Numbered from the stretch's first letter, positions 1-8,410 are shown. The stretch is 64,000 bases of DNA from Candidatus Gastranaerophilales bacterium (GCA_944325525.1 CALVAK010000007.1:31796-95795); one strand, 5' to 3'. Numbers and translations are program-made. The notes: generated by a model not told the origin, from the sequence alone.

Positions 1-881
1 TCAGCACCGCATACATTTCTTTTTGGAAGCAGTTTGCATTTTGCAATTACACGATTGTCAAATCTGGGTACTTTCTGAGATAGAACTCCCTGTAAATCCT
101 TTTGTGTTCCTCTATATTGTATCCACTCAGGATTATTATAAGAACCATATGCTTCTCGATATTCACCATATAAAAATTCTTCAACGGAAATATTCTGCAG
201 CTGCGGCAGCTGCTTTTTGGCTTCTTTCCATAGTTTTGTCAATTCTTTAATTACAAGGTTTCTTGGTGTTACTCTGCCCTCTTTTCTTACTTTTTGAGGA
301 TTTAAACCTGTTGTTCTTTTATATTCATAAGGATTATTTTCTTCCCATAATCCGAGTAAAAGTGCATCATAAAAACAAGGGTACTTAAATTCATCGGATA
401 CTATCATTTCTGTTTCAGTATTTTCATAATATGAATATTTTTTTACAGCCTCTTCATTATCCTTATCATTAACAGAATTTGCCCATGGAAGATTATTGTC
501 ATAACCCCTTCTTTGAATTGCACTGTGAAGAGCCTTATATATCTGCCATTTTTCTAGTTTTTTGCCTTGAATTAATGCAACTCTTAATATTGTTGAGTTA
601 TAAATAGTATCATCACCAACTGCAGCAAATTCTTTCTTAAATCTATCATCATTAAACTCTAATGGTGTTAGATTACATCTTTTCCATAAATCATAAAACC
701 ACTGCTCTCTTTTTTTGTGTGTATCAAGTGTTTTATTTATCCTTCTTCTATTTCTGTTGTCGGCAATTGAAGAATGATCTTTTTCAATAATCAAAGAGCC
801 GATGTCCTTTATTTCATTATCTTCTCTCACACAATAGCCTATACTGGCTTTTCCCATATCGAATGCAAATATTTTTTTCAA
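1..881 (-). CDS. cas9: Cas9 RNA-guided endonuclease, N-terminal part (runs off left edge)
   Basis: An open frame of 293 codons runs leftward off the window edge. Residues 5-15 (FAFDMGKASIG) form the RuvC-I motif, with the catalytic Asp at residue 8. Residues about 40-60 are an Arg-rich stretch (NRNRRRINKTLDTHKKRE) like the Cas9 bridge helix. Further on, HSAIQRRGY matches the conserved H-(I/A)-x-x-RRG(F/Y) element of the recognition lobe, and PRFDNR with a following Cys appears near the edge. The start is TTG at 881-879, behind a weak AAGAAAG site; the first ATG would remove the catalytic Asp. HNH, RuvC-II/III, any cas1/cas2 and the CRISPR array would lie to the left, unseen. The type II subtype cannot be decided. 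I am confident it is Cas9, less so of the exact start. Confidence 0.85.
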   Translation of the reverse strand, partial: MKKIFAFDMGKASIGYCVREDNEIKDIGSLIIEKDHSSIADNRNRRRINKTLDTHKKREQWFYDLWKRCNLTPLEFNDDRFKKEFAAVGDDTIYNSTILRVALIQGKKLEKWQIYKALHSAIQRRGYDNNLPWANSVNDKDNEEAVKKYSYYENTETEMIVSDEFKYPCFYDALLLGLWEENNPYEYKRTTGLNPQKVRKEGRVTPRNLVIKELTKLWKEAKKQLPQLQNISVEEFLYGEYREAYGSYNNPEWIQYRGTQKDLQGVLSQKVPRFDNRVIAKCKLLPKRNVCGA

Positions 882-913
882 TTTTATACTTTCTTATATA
901 ATTTTATTATTGT

Positions 914-942
914 ATATTATCATATTTTACAGTCTTAAACAA
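914..942 (-). promoter_or_regulatory. Candidate sigma-70 promoter for cas9
   Basis: On the minus strand TTGTTT and TAATAT are separated by exactly 17 nt, and the -10 element lies about 33 nt upstream of the TTG start of cas9. The match is partial and the region is AT-rich, so a chance hit is possible. Confidence 0.35.
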
Positions 943-1155
943 AAATAAACGCAAACTATTTCCTATTAAAATTATTGTTATAATGTGATATTTTGATTAG
1001 AGAAAGCAAGATATGGCACTGTCTGCCAGTAAAATATATTGAATCATAAAAGAAGGTTCTCATCTTCATATTGATATCAAAAAAGGCAGGTTTTATGCCA
1101 TTTTCCTTTTCTTCAAATAATGTTAAACCCGGATAGTTGCCTTTGTTAGATGAAT

Positions 1156-1245
1156 TTATTTCAAAAAACCTGTTATGATTAAAATGATAAGCATTGTTAT
1201 CATGCCGGCGACAAATATAAATATACCGTTTATAATATTCTTCAT
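1156..1245 (-). CDS. Putative 29-residue single-span membrane peptide
   Basis: The ATG at 1245 lies about 6 nt behind a very strong Shine-Dalgarno sequence (AGGAGGA, about 1252-1258). The 29-codon frame is almost entirely hydrophobic from residue 4 to 28 (Ile, Leu, Met, Phe, Val) with a Lys at each end, as expected for one transmembrane helix. A longer 111-codon frame overlaps it (956-1291, same strand, other phase), but that has a mixed composition and no such ribosome site. The rest of 882-1334 holds nothing else I recognise; a tracrRNA for the adjacent Cas9 could be here but cannot be identified without the repeat. The function is unknown, and there is a real chance that this is not a gene. 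Confidence 0.45.
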   Translation of the reverse strand: MKNIINGIFIFVAGMITMLIILIITGFLK

Positions 1246-1334
1246 ATAATACTCCTCCTGTAAATATTATTTTGCATTCTTCTTGTCCCAAGAGTTGTTA
1301 TTTTTATTTGCAAACTTTTTAAATGTGAAATATT

Positions 1335-1410
1335 TGGTGGAGCGTAGGGGACTCGAACCCCTGACCCCGACACTGCCAGTGTCGTGCACTACCAGCTGCG
1401 CTAACGCCCC
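1335..1410 (-). tRNA. tRNA-Ala (GGC)
   Basis: The 76-nt cloverleaf is on the minus strand, with the CCA end encoded. The acceptor GGGGCGT pairs with ACGCTCC and contains the G3:U70 wobble pair that is the alanine identity element. The anticodon arm is CGACA-CTGGCAG-TGTCG, giving anticodon GGC. The T arm has the usual GGTTCGAGTCC form. Confidence 0.95.
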
Positions 1411-1598
1411 TTTTGCTTCTTCATAATTATCATAACATAATATTTTTGAAAAATTAAAATGTTTTTATAGATTTTATATAATATTTTTAAAATTTATTAT
1501 TTCCCCAGAACTCAAAAAAGATTATATTCTTTATTCTTTTATCAGGTAACAGCTGTTTTGCCGGTTTAAGAAGAATGGTTCTACACCGGATTAGATAA

Positions 1599-2303
1599 TT
1601 AAAACAGTCCTTGTGCAAGTAAAAATCGGCCAAGTGGAATTACATCACAGTATTGTGAAATCGAATCGATAAAACATTTATTTTCACAAAAGCCCCCGGA
1701 AAGGTATAATTTTTCAGGTTTTTTGGCGAATAGCCATGCATTATATGCTATTCCGTGTATGAATTTAGAAATTGCAGTTTCAGGATTGTTACCTTTTGCT
1801 ATGTCATCCATAATTCTTTCAAGTCCAAAAATTCCGCAGGTTATTATATATTTCTCTTTTTGAAACTTTAATTTTTCTACATCAATATTATAAAATTTTA
1901 ACAGCATTTCTATTGTAGCTCCCGTTGAACTTGAACAGGAACTGTTCCAATCAAGATCTTTAAAGCTGTTGTTCCTGAATTGTGCCCATTTTGAATCCCG
2001 GCTTCCCATATCCAGAATAATTGAATCTTCTTTTACTATTTTTCTAAACCCGTTTATTAATGCTATTACTTCATTTTCATAATCTTCTTTTGAATGTAGC
2101 ATATTTATTGACATATGACCTGTTGCTTTATCAAATTTAAAGTTAAATTTATTTATTGATGAGGATGGGACTACATAATACTTGAAATTCTTATCTGATT
2201 TAACAAGATACTGCGGATAATTGTTCATAAAGTCCGATGAAGTTCGCTCTATTATTTTTGACCATGTTGTACCTGCATCAAGTACAATTTTTATTTCTTT
2301 CAT
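1599..2303 (-). CDS. BadF/BcrA/HgdC-like ASKHA ATPase (short)
   Basis: This 234-residue protein has the ASKHA-fold signatures of the 2-hydroxyacyl-CoA dehydratase activator / benzoyl-CoA reductase ATPase family. These are an N-terminal phosphate-1 loop (LDAGTTWSK, residues 8-16), a second DMGSRDSK motif near residue 98, an STGAT segment, and a late adenosine motif (YLSGGF, about residue 200). Such proteins normally carry a [4Fe-4S] cluster at a dimer interface and drive an electron to a dehydratase. The gene overlaps the stop of the upstream GFWG-motif gene by 4 nt, so the two are probably co-translated. No dehydratase subunit is visible nearby, so the partner is unknown. The ATPase fold is fairly certain, the substrate is not. 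Confidence 0.65.
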   Translation of the reverse strand: MKEIKIVLDAGTTWSKIIERTSSDFMNNYPQYLVKSDKNFKYYVVPSSSINKFNFKFDKATGHMSINMLHSKEDYENEVIALINGFRKIVKEDSIILDMGSRDSKWAQFRNNSFKDLDWNSSCSSSTGATIEMLLKFYNIDVEKLKFQKEKYIITCGIFGLERIMDDIAKGNNPETAISKFIHGIAYNAWLFAKKPEKLYLSGGFCENKCFIDSISQYCDVIPLGRFLLAQGLF

Positions 2304-3025
2304 CTTAACCTCAAAAATGCTTCAATTTTTGCTTTTGTAGAATTAGTTACAATATCATCTATATCTATATAAAGACCGTTGTACTTGTCTGCAAGATATT
2401 TAGCAAGCTGTGCTTTGGAACAAAAAGATTGTGAATAAAAGACAGTAGGTATGTCTTTATCAATGAACATTTCAAGTTCAATATCAGCCGGAGTCATAGC
2501 TTCAACACATCTGCTCCAGCCGTATACGTGCGTTTCATCAGGAAATAAGTCAAGTACTGATAAATCATTCGGCGGAACTCCCCAGAAACCGAATTTTGCT
2601 TTACATTGCTGTAGTGTTGTTATCTGGGGGTCATAAATATTCTTTGTTATTAATTCGATTTTCTTTCTTAAAGGAAGGTTTGATGTTGATATTTTAATTT
2701 CTTTCTTATAAGTTTTTTCTTCAAATAAACTTGATTCTATATTAAATCCCAAATCTTTTAATATTTCAAAAGCAAACCAGCCGCTGTCACATTTATCTTT
2801 TCCGATTGGAGCAAGAATTATTATGAGTTCGTTTTTGTAATGAAACGCAGCATTAATTATGTTCTTTACTATTGAACAGTATGATTCAGGAAGTATATCT
2901 TGTTTGTTAAAGCCGTAATCTATATCAAAATCAACCCAAACAGCTTCAGGGTATAATTTTTTATATTTATCTATCAATTTTGGATGAGGATATCCCCAGA
3001 ATCCTATTATGTTTTTTGTATTCAT
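2300..3025 (-). CDS. Unrecognised protein with two GFWGxP motifs, partner of the ATPase
   Basis: I do not recognise this family. The protein (about 241 residues from the ATG at 3025) has two similar halves, each opening with a GFWG(Y/V)P motif followed by a Leu/Pro/Asp-rich segment. It contains two or three Cys that could bind metal. A longer form from GTG at 3067 is possible, but it adds a non-hydrophobic basic tail and runs close to the divergent Nudix gene. Its 3' end overlaps the start of the BadF-like ATPase by 4 nt, so the two probably act together. A role as a substrate or electron-acceptor partner of the ATPase is a guess from position. Confidence 0.55.
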   Translation of the reverse strand: MNTKNIIGFWGYPHPKLIDKYKKLYPEAVWVDFDIDYGFNKQDILPESYCSIVKNIINAAFHYKNELIIILAPIGKDKCDSGWFAFEILKDLGFNIESSLFEEKTYKKEIKISTSNLPLRKKIELITKNIYDPQITTLQQCKAKFGFWGVPPNDLSVLDLFPDETHVYGWSRCVEAMTPADIELEMFIDKDIPTVFYSQSFCSKAQLAKYLADKYNGLYIDIDDIVTNSTKAKIEAFLRLR

Positions 3026-3081
3026 AAATAAATTATAATATAAATGATGTTTTTTATTTATAATCACTGTATAATTTTTTT

Positions 3082-3612
3082 ATGAATAAATTATTTGAAA
3101 AAACATTGAACACAAAAGAAATTTATAACGGAAAAGTATTTAAAATAATCTGTGATGATGTTGAACTATCAACAGGCAAACAAACAAAAAGAGAGGTTGT
3201 TTGTCATAATGGCGGGGTAGTTATTACCGCTGAAACAAATGATAAAATTATAATGGTGGAACAATTCAGATATCCGGCTAAAGAAGTATTGTATGAGCTT
3301 CCTGCAGGAAAACTGGATAAAGAAAATGAAAGTATTCTTGATGCGGCTAAAAGAGAACTTGAAGAAGAAACAGGCTATTGTGCAAAAAATTGGGAAGATA
3401 TGGGTTTTATATGGACCAGTCCCGGGTTTTGTAACGAGAAATTATATCTTTTTAAAGCAACAGAGTTAACATTTTTGGGGCAGCATCTCGATGAAGGAGA
3501 AATCTTGAATTACTTATTAATTGATAAAAATATCGTGTTTGATATGGTTAAAAACGGAAAAATAAACGATTCAAAAACGATTGCTGCTCTTATGAGGGCT
3601 TATAAATTATGA
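3082..3612 (+). CDS. nudF: Nudix hydrolase, probable ADP-ribose pyrophosphatase
   Basis: The 176-residue protein carries a Nudix box (GKLDKENE..., then REL-EEETGY, residues about 75-98) that provides the Glu ligands for Mg2+. The preceding EQFRYPAKE...ELPAG stretch is typical of the ADP-ribose pyrophosphatase subfamily, which hydrolyses ADP-ribose to AMP and ribose-5-phosphate. The length fits the family. It is the first gene of a rightward operon (Nudix, HAD phosphatase, ispF, hypothetical) and overlaps the next gene by 4 nt. The exact nucleotide substrate cannot be read from sequence. Confidence 0.85.
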   Translation: MNKLFEKTLNTKEIYNGKVFKIICDDVELSTGKQTKREVVCHNGGVVITAETNDKIIMVEQFRYPAKEVLYELPAGKLDKENESILDAAKRELEEETGYCAKNWEDMGFIWTSPGFCNEKLYLFKATELTFLGQHLDEGEILNYLLIDKNIVFDMVKNGKINDSKTIAALMRAYKL

Positions 3613-4412
3613 TAAAGATGGTTGTAACTGACATTGATGGAACAATATATTCACCTGAATCAGGTATAAGTGAAGGGGTTAAACAATGTATTAGTAATCT
3701 TTATCAAAACAATATTCCTGTTGTAATAGCAACAGGAAGAACATATGGCAGTGCAAGAATTATTGCGGAGAAATTAGGACTTAAGTGTCCTCTTATTTGT
3801 TATCAGGGAGGGCTTGTTAATTCTTTTGACGGGGAAATTTTAGATGCAAAATATCTTAATCCCGATATTGCAAGAGAAATAATTAAAGATTTCAGAACCA
3901 GGAAAATTCACCTTAATGTATATGTTGATGATAAATTATATGTTGAAGATGATAATAAATATATTAAAGACTATATAGGTGATAAGGGGATTGATTACTA
4001 TAAAGTAAATTCTTTTGATGAACTTGATTTCTCTAAATTAAATAAACTTCTTGCAATAAAATATGATAGTAAATTTATTGATGATTTAATAGAAGAATTA
4101 AGAAAAAAATATCCTGAAATATATGTTGTAAAATCGTTTGATTATTTTTGTGAAATTGCGAATAAAGAGGCAACAAAAGGAAATGCAATAAAGTTTTTGG
4201 CAGAAAAATATGCGATTAAATGTGAAGAAATAATGGCTATAGGTGACCAGAATAATGATATTGAAATGATAAAAACAGCAGGTGTAGGAATTGCAATGGG
4301 AAACGGTACGGAGGAAATAAAAAAAGCAGCAGATTATATTACAGATACAATAGACAATGACGGTTTTGTTAAAGCTGTAGAAAAATTTGTTTGGGAGAAA
4401 AATAATGTATAG
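3609..4412 (+). CDS. HAD-superfamily Cof-type sugar-phosphate phosphatase
   Basis: This 267-residue protein starts with the HAD nucleophile motif (DIDGT, residues 8-12) and ends with the class IIB GDQNND motif (about residue 215). Between them is the large cap domain of the Cof/YidA group, which dephosphorylates sugar phosphates and sometimes FMN or pyridoxal phosphate in the cytosol. ATAKGNA-like EATKGNAIKFL supplies the conserved motif III Lys. It overlaps the Nudix gene upstream and ispF downstream, so it is translationally coupled. The physiological substrate is not determinable here. Confidence 0.85.
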   Translation: MIKMVVTDIDGTIYSPESGISEGVKQCISNLYQNNIPVVIATGRTYGSARIIAEKLGLKCPLICYQGGLVNSFDGEILDAKYLNPDIAREIIKDFRTRKIHLNVYVDDKLYVEDDNKYIKDYIGDKGIDYYKVNSFDELDFSKLNKLLAIKYDSKFIDDLIEELRKKYPEIYVVKSFDYFCEIANKEATKGNAIKFLAEKYAIKCEEIMAIGDQNNDIEMIKTAGVGIAMGNGTEEIKKAADYITDTIDNDGFVKAVEKFVWEKNNV

Positions 4413-4893
4413 AATAGGACAGGGGTTTGATATCCATAAATTAGTGGACGGCAGAAAACTTATTATTGGCGGTGTTGAAATTGGTTATGAAAAAGGACTT
4501 CTGGGACATTCCGATGCAGATGTTTTAATTCATTCTATAATTGATGCTTTACTTGGGGCTCTGGCTCTTGGAGATATCGGTACACACTTTCCTGATAATG
4601 ATTCAAAATATAAAGATGCCGACAGCTGTGTGTTATTGGAAAAAACATATAATCTTATAAAGCAATATGGTTACGAAGTTAATAATATAGATAATTCAAT
4701 ACTAATACAAGAACCAAAAATGAAGCCGTATATTCCTTTGATGGTAAAAAAAATATCTTCTCTACTTGGTATTGACGAAAACAAAATTTCTATTAAGGCA
4801 AAAACGATGGAAGAACAAGATTCTGTGGGAGAAAAAAAAGCCGTTGCAGTTCACAGTGTAGTACTTTTAAAAAAAACAGAAACGGAAAAATAA
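4405..4893 (+). CDS. ispF: 2-C-methyl-D-erythritol 2,4-cyclodiphosphate synthase
   Basis: This is the fifth enzyme of the MEP isoprenoid pathway, converting CDP-ME-2-phosphate to MEcPP and CMP. The signature GQGFDIH (residues 5-11) provides the metal-binding Asp and His, GHSDADVLIH follows at about residue 40, and the C-terminal KAKTMEEQDSVGE matches the family end. The 162-residue length is standard. I chose the ATG at 4405, behind GGGAGAAA, over an in-frame TTG at 4387; this leaves an 8-nt overlap with the HAD gene. Plant, apicomplexan and most Gram-negative lineages, including Cyanobacteria, use this pathway. Confidence 0.95.
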   Translation: MYRIGQGFDIHKLVDGRKLIIGGVEIGYEKGLLGHSDADVLIHSIIDALLGALALGDIGTHFPDNDSKYKDADSCVLLEKTYNLIKQYGYEVNNIDNSILIQEPKMKPYIPLMVKKISSLLGIDENKISIKAKTMEEQDSVGEKKAVAVHSVVLLKKTETEK

Positions 4894-5574
4894 ATGAAAA
4901 TAAATAATATAAATTCACAAATCAATTTTGGACGTGTAATACCGGTTAAAACAACCTTTATACAAAACAATAATGCAATAACAGATGGACAAAAAGAGGA
5001 CAAAGCAGTAATTGACGTTGTAAAGGTATTAAACGGATCTGATTCGGATTTGTATACGAAAGAACAGTCAGATACAATAAGAATGTTTTTTAAAAACATT
5101 TTAGGCGATTATAACGGCCAAAACGGAATAATGTTAAGACGTGTACAAAATCAAATGGTTATTTTGTCCGGAAAAGATGCTGAAGCTATAAAAAATATGG
5201 AAAAGTTTAGAACATCAGACTCCGGGAAAAAACAACACGGAAGAAAAGTATCAAAGAAAAATCGTTTTACAAAAGTGCAGATGGAAGTTGATAATGAAAT
5301 AAAAAAACGTCTTGAAAATGGCAAACAGCTGAAAGATGAAAGTTTAATAGAATTTAAATCATCAAATCCTATACTATCAGCGGGAAAATCTGCTGAAAAA
5401 GTAAAATTTAGCAGTATTGTATATTCAAGATTATCAAATTACTTCACTCTACAAAACGATGGAGTAAGATCAGAAATGGTTGTAAAAAAAGTATTACCTG
5501 AAAATAGTAATAACCGGTTACAGAATTATAATTATGAAAAACAGGAATTAATAATAGATTCTAATATTCTGTAA
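4894..5574 (+). CDS. Hypothetical protein with N-terminal INFGRVIPV motif
   Basis: I do not recognise this 226-residue protein. It is hydrophilic, with no signal peptide or membrane segment, and is rich in Lys, Asn and Ser. The N-terminus (QINFGRVIPV) resembles that of another hypothetical protein in this window at 44015 (SFGKVIAV), which suggests a short lineage-specific N-terminal tag or domain. It begins immediately after the ispF stop (TAAATG) and therefore belongs to that operon. Its last 14 nt overlap convergently with the exbD gene on the other strand. Confidence 0.6.
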   Translation: MKINNINSQINFGRVIPVKTTFIQNNNAITDGQKEDKAVIDVVKVLNGSDSDLYTKEQSDTIRMFFKNILGDYNGQNGIMLRRVQNQMVILSGKDAEAIKNMEKFRTSDSGKKQHGRKVSKKNRFTKVQMEVDNEIKKRLENGKQLKDESLIEFKSSNPILSAGKSAEKVKFSSIVYSRLSNYFTLQNDGVRSEMVVKKVLPENSNNRLQNYNYEKQELIIDSNIL

Positions 5575-5950
5575 TGGAAATATTGGTAACCCCATTATTT
5601 CGTGACTCATCCATTAATTTTACAACAGCTCCGTGTGTTGCTTCATCCTGTGTCATAATAAGCAGTCCGTCAGGGTTATCTTTTGCTTGTTGTGCAATAA
5701 TCTTTCCTATATCGCCGGTAGGTATTTCTTTTTCATTAATATAATATTTATTATCATTTGAAACAAGGACTTTTATTAGTTTTGAATCTTTTATTTCATC
5801 CTGGACTTCTATCATATTCGGTACGGCAAGATTCAATCCCTGCTGGTCTAATAACGGTGCAATAACCATCATTATAATAAGTAATACTAAAAAGATATCT
5901 GTTAAAGGAGTTATATTTATTTCATTAAAAGTTTTTCTCTGATTAGCCAT
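5561..5950 (-). CDS. exbD: ExbD/TolR family biopolymer transport protein (second copy)
   Basis: This 129-residue protein has the ExbD layout: a short cytoplasmic N-terminus ending in NEINITPLTDIFLVLLIIMM, with the membrane Asp (about residue 17) needed for proton use, one transmembrane helix, and a periplasmic C-terminal domain. It lies last in an exbB-exbD-exbD cluster transcribed leftward with tonB upstream, separated from the first exbD by 9 nt. The almost identical membrane segment of the two ExbD proteins points to local duplication. It would work with ExbB to energise TonB across the inner membrane. Confidence 0.88.
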   Translation of the reverse strand: MANQRKTFNEINITPLTDIFLVLLIIMMVIAPLLDQQGLNLAVPNMIEVQDEIKDSKLIKVLVSNDNKYYINEKEIPTGDIGKIIAQQAKDNPDGLLIMTQDEATHGAVVKLMDESRNNGVTNISITEY

Positions 5951-5959
5951 ATATTCTCC

Positions 5960-6472
5960 TTATTCATCCCAGTCATAATCTTGAATATTTTGCGGGGTTG
6001 TTTGCTCTGATTGTGAAACAGGTATAGAGTTTTTCGCATTTTTCTCAAGGTTTTTTTGTTCTTTTTTTGTTAAAGGTTCACCTGCAATTACAAGTTTCGT
6101 ATATCCAGTTTCCTGTGCAGCTTTCATAATTTTTTGGATTTCACTGCTTTTTGTTTCACTGTCTGCTTTGACAAGGACTTCGGCTTTTTCTAATGTTGGT
6201 TTTATTTTTTCAAGTTCATAAACAAGACTTTCTGATTTAATAGGTTTTCCGTTTATGTAGTATTGAGCATTTTTAGTTACCGATACAGTTGCATTTTTTT
6301 GTTCAACACTAACGCCGCTGTTTATTTCAGGAATGTTAATATCTGTATCAACCGACTGAAAAGAGGGGGCAATAACCATCATTATAATTAGCAATACCAG
6401 AAAGATATCGGTTAATGGTGTTATATTTATTTCCGTAAATAAACTTTTTTTATTTGAGTTTGAAAAAGCCAT
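5960..6472 (-). CDS. exbD: ExbD/TolR family biopolymer transport protein (first copy)
   Basis: This 170-residue ExbD homologue has the same TEINITPLTDIFLVLLIIMM membrane block as its neighbour, but a longer and more charged C-terminal tail (Glu/Lys/Gln-rich, ending DYDWDE) that the 129-residue copy lacks. The periplasmic domain follows the usual pattern, with a YYINGK-like turn. It sits 10 nt downstream of exbB. Two different ExbD proteins in one cluster are common in TonB systems with a specialised receptor, but no TonB-dependent receptor is visible in this window. Confidence 0.88.
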   Translation of the reverse strand: MAFSNSNKKSLFTEINITPLTDIFLVLLIIMMVIAPSFQSVDTDINIPEINSGVSVEQKNATVSVTKNAQYYINGKPIKSESLVYELEKIKPTLEKAEVLVKADSETKSSEIQKIMKAAQETGYTKLVIAGEPLTKKEQKNLEKNAKNSIPVSQSEQTTPQNIQDYDWDE

Positions 6473-6482
6473 CTTAATTTTC

Positions 6483-7118
6483 CTATACTAATGCTTTTGT
6501 TTGAGTTTTTTCTTCAGAATCAGTAAAACTTAAGAATAATAATTTTATAAGTTGAAAATCATCTTCATATCTTTTAACAGTAGACTGAAATAAGTTATAC
6601 AAGATAACAGCAACAATAGCAACTCCTAACCCGAAAGCGGTTGCGATAAGAGCCGAACCTATACCCATTGCAACAGCAGTTGATTGATTGCCCTGCATTG
6701 CTAAATCCTGAAAAGTATAAAGAATTCTTACTACAGTACCAAACAAGCCTAAGAACGGGCAAACACCGCCTATAGTACCTAATATTGTTAAATGTTTTTC
6801 TAGCTTTCTTGTTGCAAGATTTGCAGAAATATCAAAAGAACGTGAAAAACCCATTTTCTGTTCAGAAAATATTCTTACTGCTTCTTCTGCAACTTCACCT
6901 ATAACCCCGCCTAATTGTATACTCAGATTTTTAGCTGCATCAAGTCTGTTGTTAACAAGTTCTGTTTTTAAAGCTCTTATGAATCTAACAACATCTCTTT
7001 TGTTTTTGTTGTAAAAGTTAAACCTGTTAATAGCAACTGCTACTGTTAAAATCGAACATATCAAAATTGGTAGTAATACAGGCCAATCAAGTTTAATCGA
7101 ATGTAAAAGTAAGTCCAT
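6483..7118 (-). CDS. exbB: ExbB/TolQ/MotA-family proton channel protein
   Basis: This 211-residue protein has the three-helix topology of ExbB: a membrane segment near residues 12-28, a cytoplasmic loop, then two C-terminal helices (about 110-135 and 150-180). The conserved GTVxGxxxxF-like region reads LGTIGGVCPFLGLFGTVVRI, followed by GIGSALIATAFGLGVAI, the family's second conserved helix. It would form the pentameric inner-membrane channel that, with ExbD, powers TonB. Its position between tonB and exbD agrees. Confidence 0.9.
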   Translation of the reverse strand: MDLLLHSIKLDWPVLLPILICSILTVAVAINRFNFYNKNKRDVVRFIRALKTELVNNRLDAAKNLSIQLGGVIGEVAEEAVRIFSEQKMGFSRSFDISANLATRKLEKHLTILGTIGGVCPFLGLFGTVVRILYTFQDLAMQGNQSTAVAMGIGSALIATAFGLGVAIVAVILYNLFQSTVKRYEDDFQLIKLLFLSFTDSEEKTQTKALV

Positions 7119-7162
7119 AATTTATTTCCTCTTTTCTAATTTATTTTATTTATAAAATATCC

Positions 7163-8341
7163 TTAGTACATTGATACACCTAAAACATTGTAATCAAAAG
7201 TAAATTGGATATCTACACTGTTACCTCTGAATTCGGGCGGTAATGGTCTAAACGGTGCGGTTAATTTTACAGCATTGATTGCGGCATTATCAGCTGCCTG
7301 TAAGCCTGAAGATCTTAATACTTTAACGTTCATGAGTCTTCCGTCACGAGATATTACAAACAGCAATACAACACGTTTGCTTTCATTACCTTTGGGCGGA
7401 TCCCAGTTCATTTTGATACGTCTTTGAAGTTCTTTCATATAAGGTCCGAAATCAGGTTCTTTAATGGCATCTATACCTGGTGCCCCTTTAGGATTGCCGG
7501 GGCCTGGATTTCCAAGATTACCGTTTCCGTACCCGTTTGAATTTGAAAATCTTCCTTGACCTCCAGCTTGCCCGCCTCTTGCTCCTGATGAGCCTGAAGA
7601 AGATGCTGAAAAACTTGGAGCTGGTGCACTGACTCCGCTTGAAGCTGATTTTCCTGATGAACTTCCTCCTATCTTAGGAGCAGGAGTAACCGGTGCTGTT
7701 GATGGTTGTGCTATTGGCGGTATTGCTGATTTTGGAATTGGTATATTAAAATTTGATAATGGTTTTGCTGTTGGTTTTGGCATTGTTGGTTTTGCTACCG
7801 GACGTGGTGCCGGAGCTTTTGGTGCAGGTGTCGGAGTTTTTGCTGGTGCCGGTTTTTTTGCAACAGGTTTTTGTACTTGAGGTTTGGGCTTTTGTACTGC
7901 CGGTTTTGGCTTTTGTACAGCTTGTTTTTTGGGCTGCTGAATTTGAGGCTTTTTCGCCGGAGCTTTTGGTGCCGGAGCTTGAGGTAAAGATACAGGTCGT
8001 TTAGGATCGTGTATTCCGCCTGCTCTTGAATTCTTATCAGCTCTGTTTTTTGTATTTTTGTCTATTGGTTCAGCTTCTTTTTCTACAAGTACGAATTCAA
8101 TATCTTTAGGCTTTAAATCAGGTTTTTTTAATAAATCAAAATCTATACCTAAAAATTTTAAAACAAGGGAGGTTAATAAAATAATTATTAAAACAGCCGG
8201 ATGCAATATTAAAGAGATGATTAAAGCTTTTTCAAAACTTATTTCGTTTTTTTCACGACGCACAACAGCCGGAAGCTCATAAACAGCTTTCGACTTTGTG
8301 CCTTTGGACTTTATATTATCATCATTCTTTATAACTGACAT
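7163..8341 (-). CDS. tonB: TonB-family energy-transducing protein with long Pro/Ala/Lys region
   Basis: The 392-residue protein has one N-terminal membrane helix (about residues 38-60), a long periplasmic spacer made of repeated PKPAVQK/PAP/KPTxKP units (about 115-215), a Ser/Gly-rich stretch, and a C-terminal TonB domain (about 300-392). The TonB domain shows YMKELQRRIKMNWDPP, FVISRDGRLMNVKVLRSSG and the final APFRPLPPEF segment. It would couple the proton gradient to outer-membrane receptors, which implies a diderm envelope. The low-complexity spacer creates long spurious frames on the opposite strand. It heads the leftward tonB-exbB-exbD-exbD operon. Confidence 0.88.
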   Translation of the reverse strand: MSVIKNDDNIKSKGTKSKAVYELPAVVRREKNEISFEKALIISLILHPAVLIIILLTSLVLKFLGIDFDLLKKPDLKPKDIEFVLVEKEAEPIDKNTKNRADKNSRAGGIHDPKRPVSLPQAPAPKAPAKKPQIQQPKKQAVQKPKPAVQKPKPQVQKPVAKKPAPAKTPTPAPKAPAPRPVAKPTMPKPTAKPLSNFNIPIPKSAIPPIAQPSTAPVTPAPKIGGSSSGKSASSGVSAPAPSFSASSSGSSGARGGQAGGQGRFSNSNGYGNGNLGNPGPGNPKGAPGIDAIKEPDFGPYMKELQRRIKMNWDPPKGNESKRVVLLFVISRDGRLMNVKVLRSSGLQAADNAAINAVKLTAPFRPLPPEFRGNSVDIQFTFDYNVLGVSMY

Positions 8342-8410
8342 TCCCTAAATTCCCATTTGCTAGTTATTTTATCAAAAAATATATGATAAAACAAATAGCC
8401 TGTTTACTAG

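Noticed and set aside
956..1291. 111-codon frame on the minus strand beside cas9
   Set aside because: It has no good ribosome site and mixed composition, and a better-supported 29-codon frame with AGGAGGA lies inside it in another phase.
7753..8004. Leu/Val-rich frame on the plus strand inside tonB
   Set aside because: It is the antisense image of the Pro/Ala/Lys repeat region; low complexity produces open frames there.
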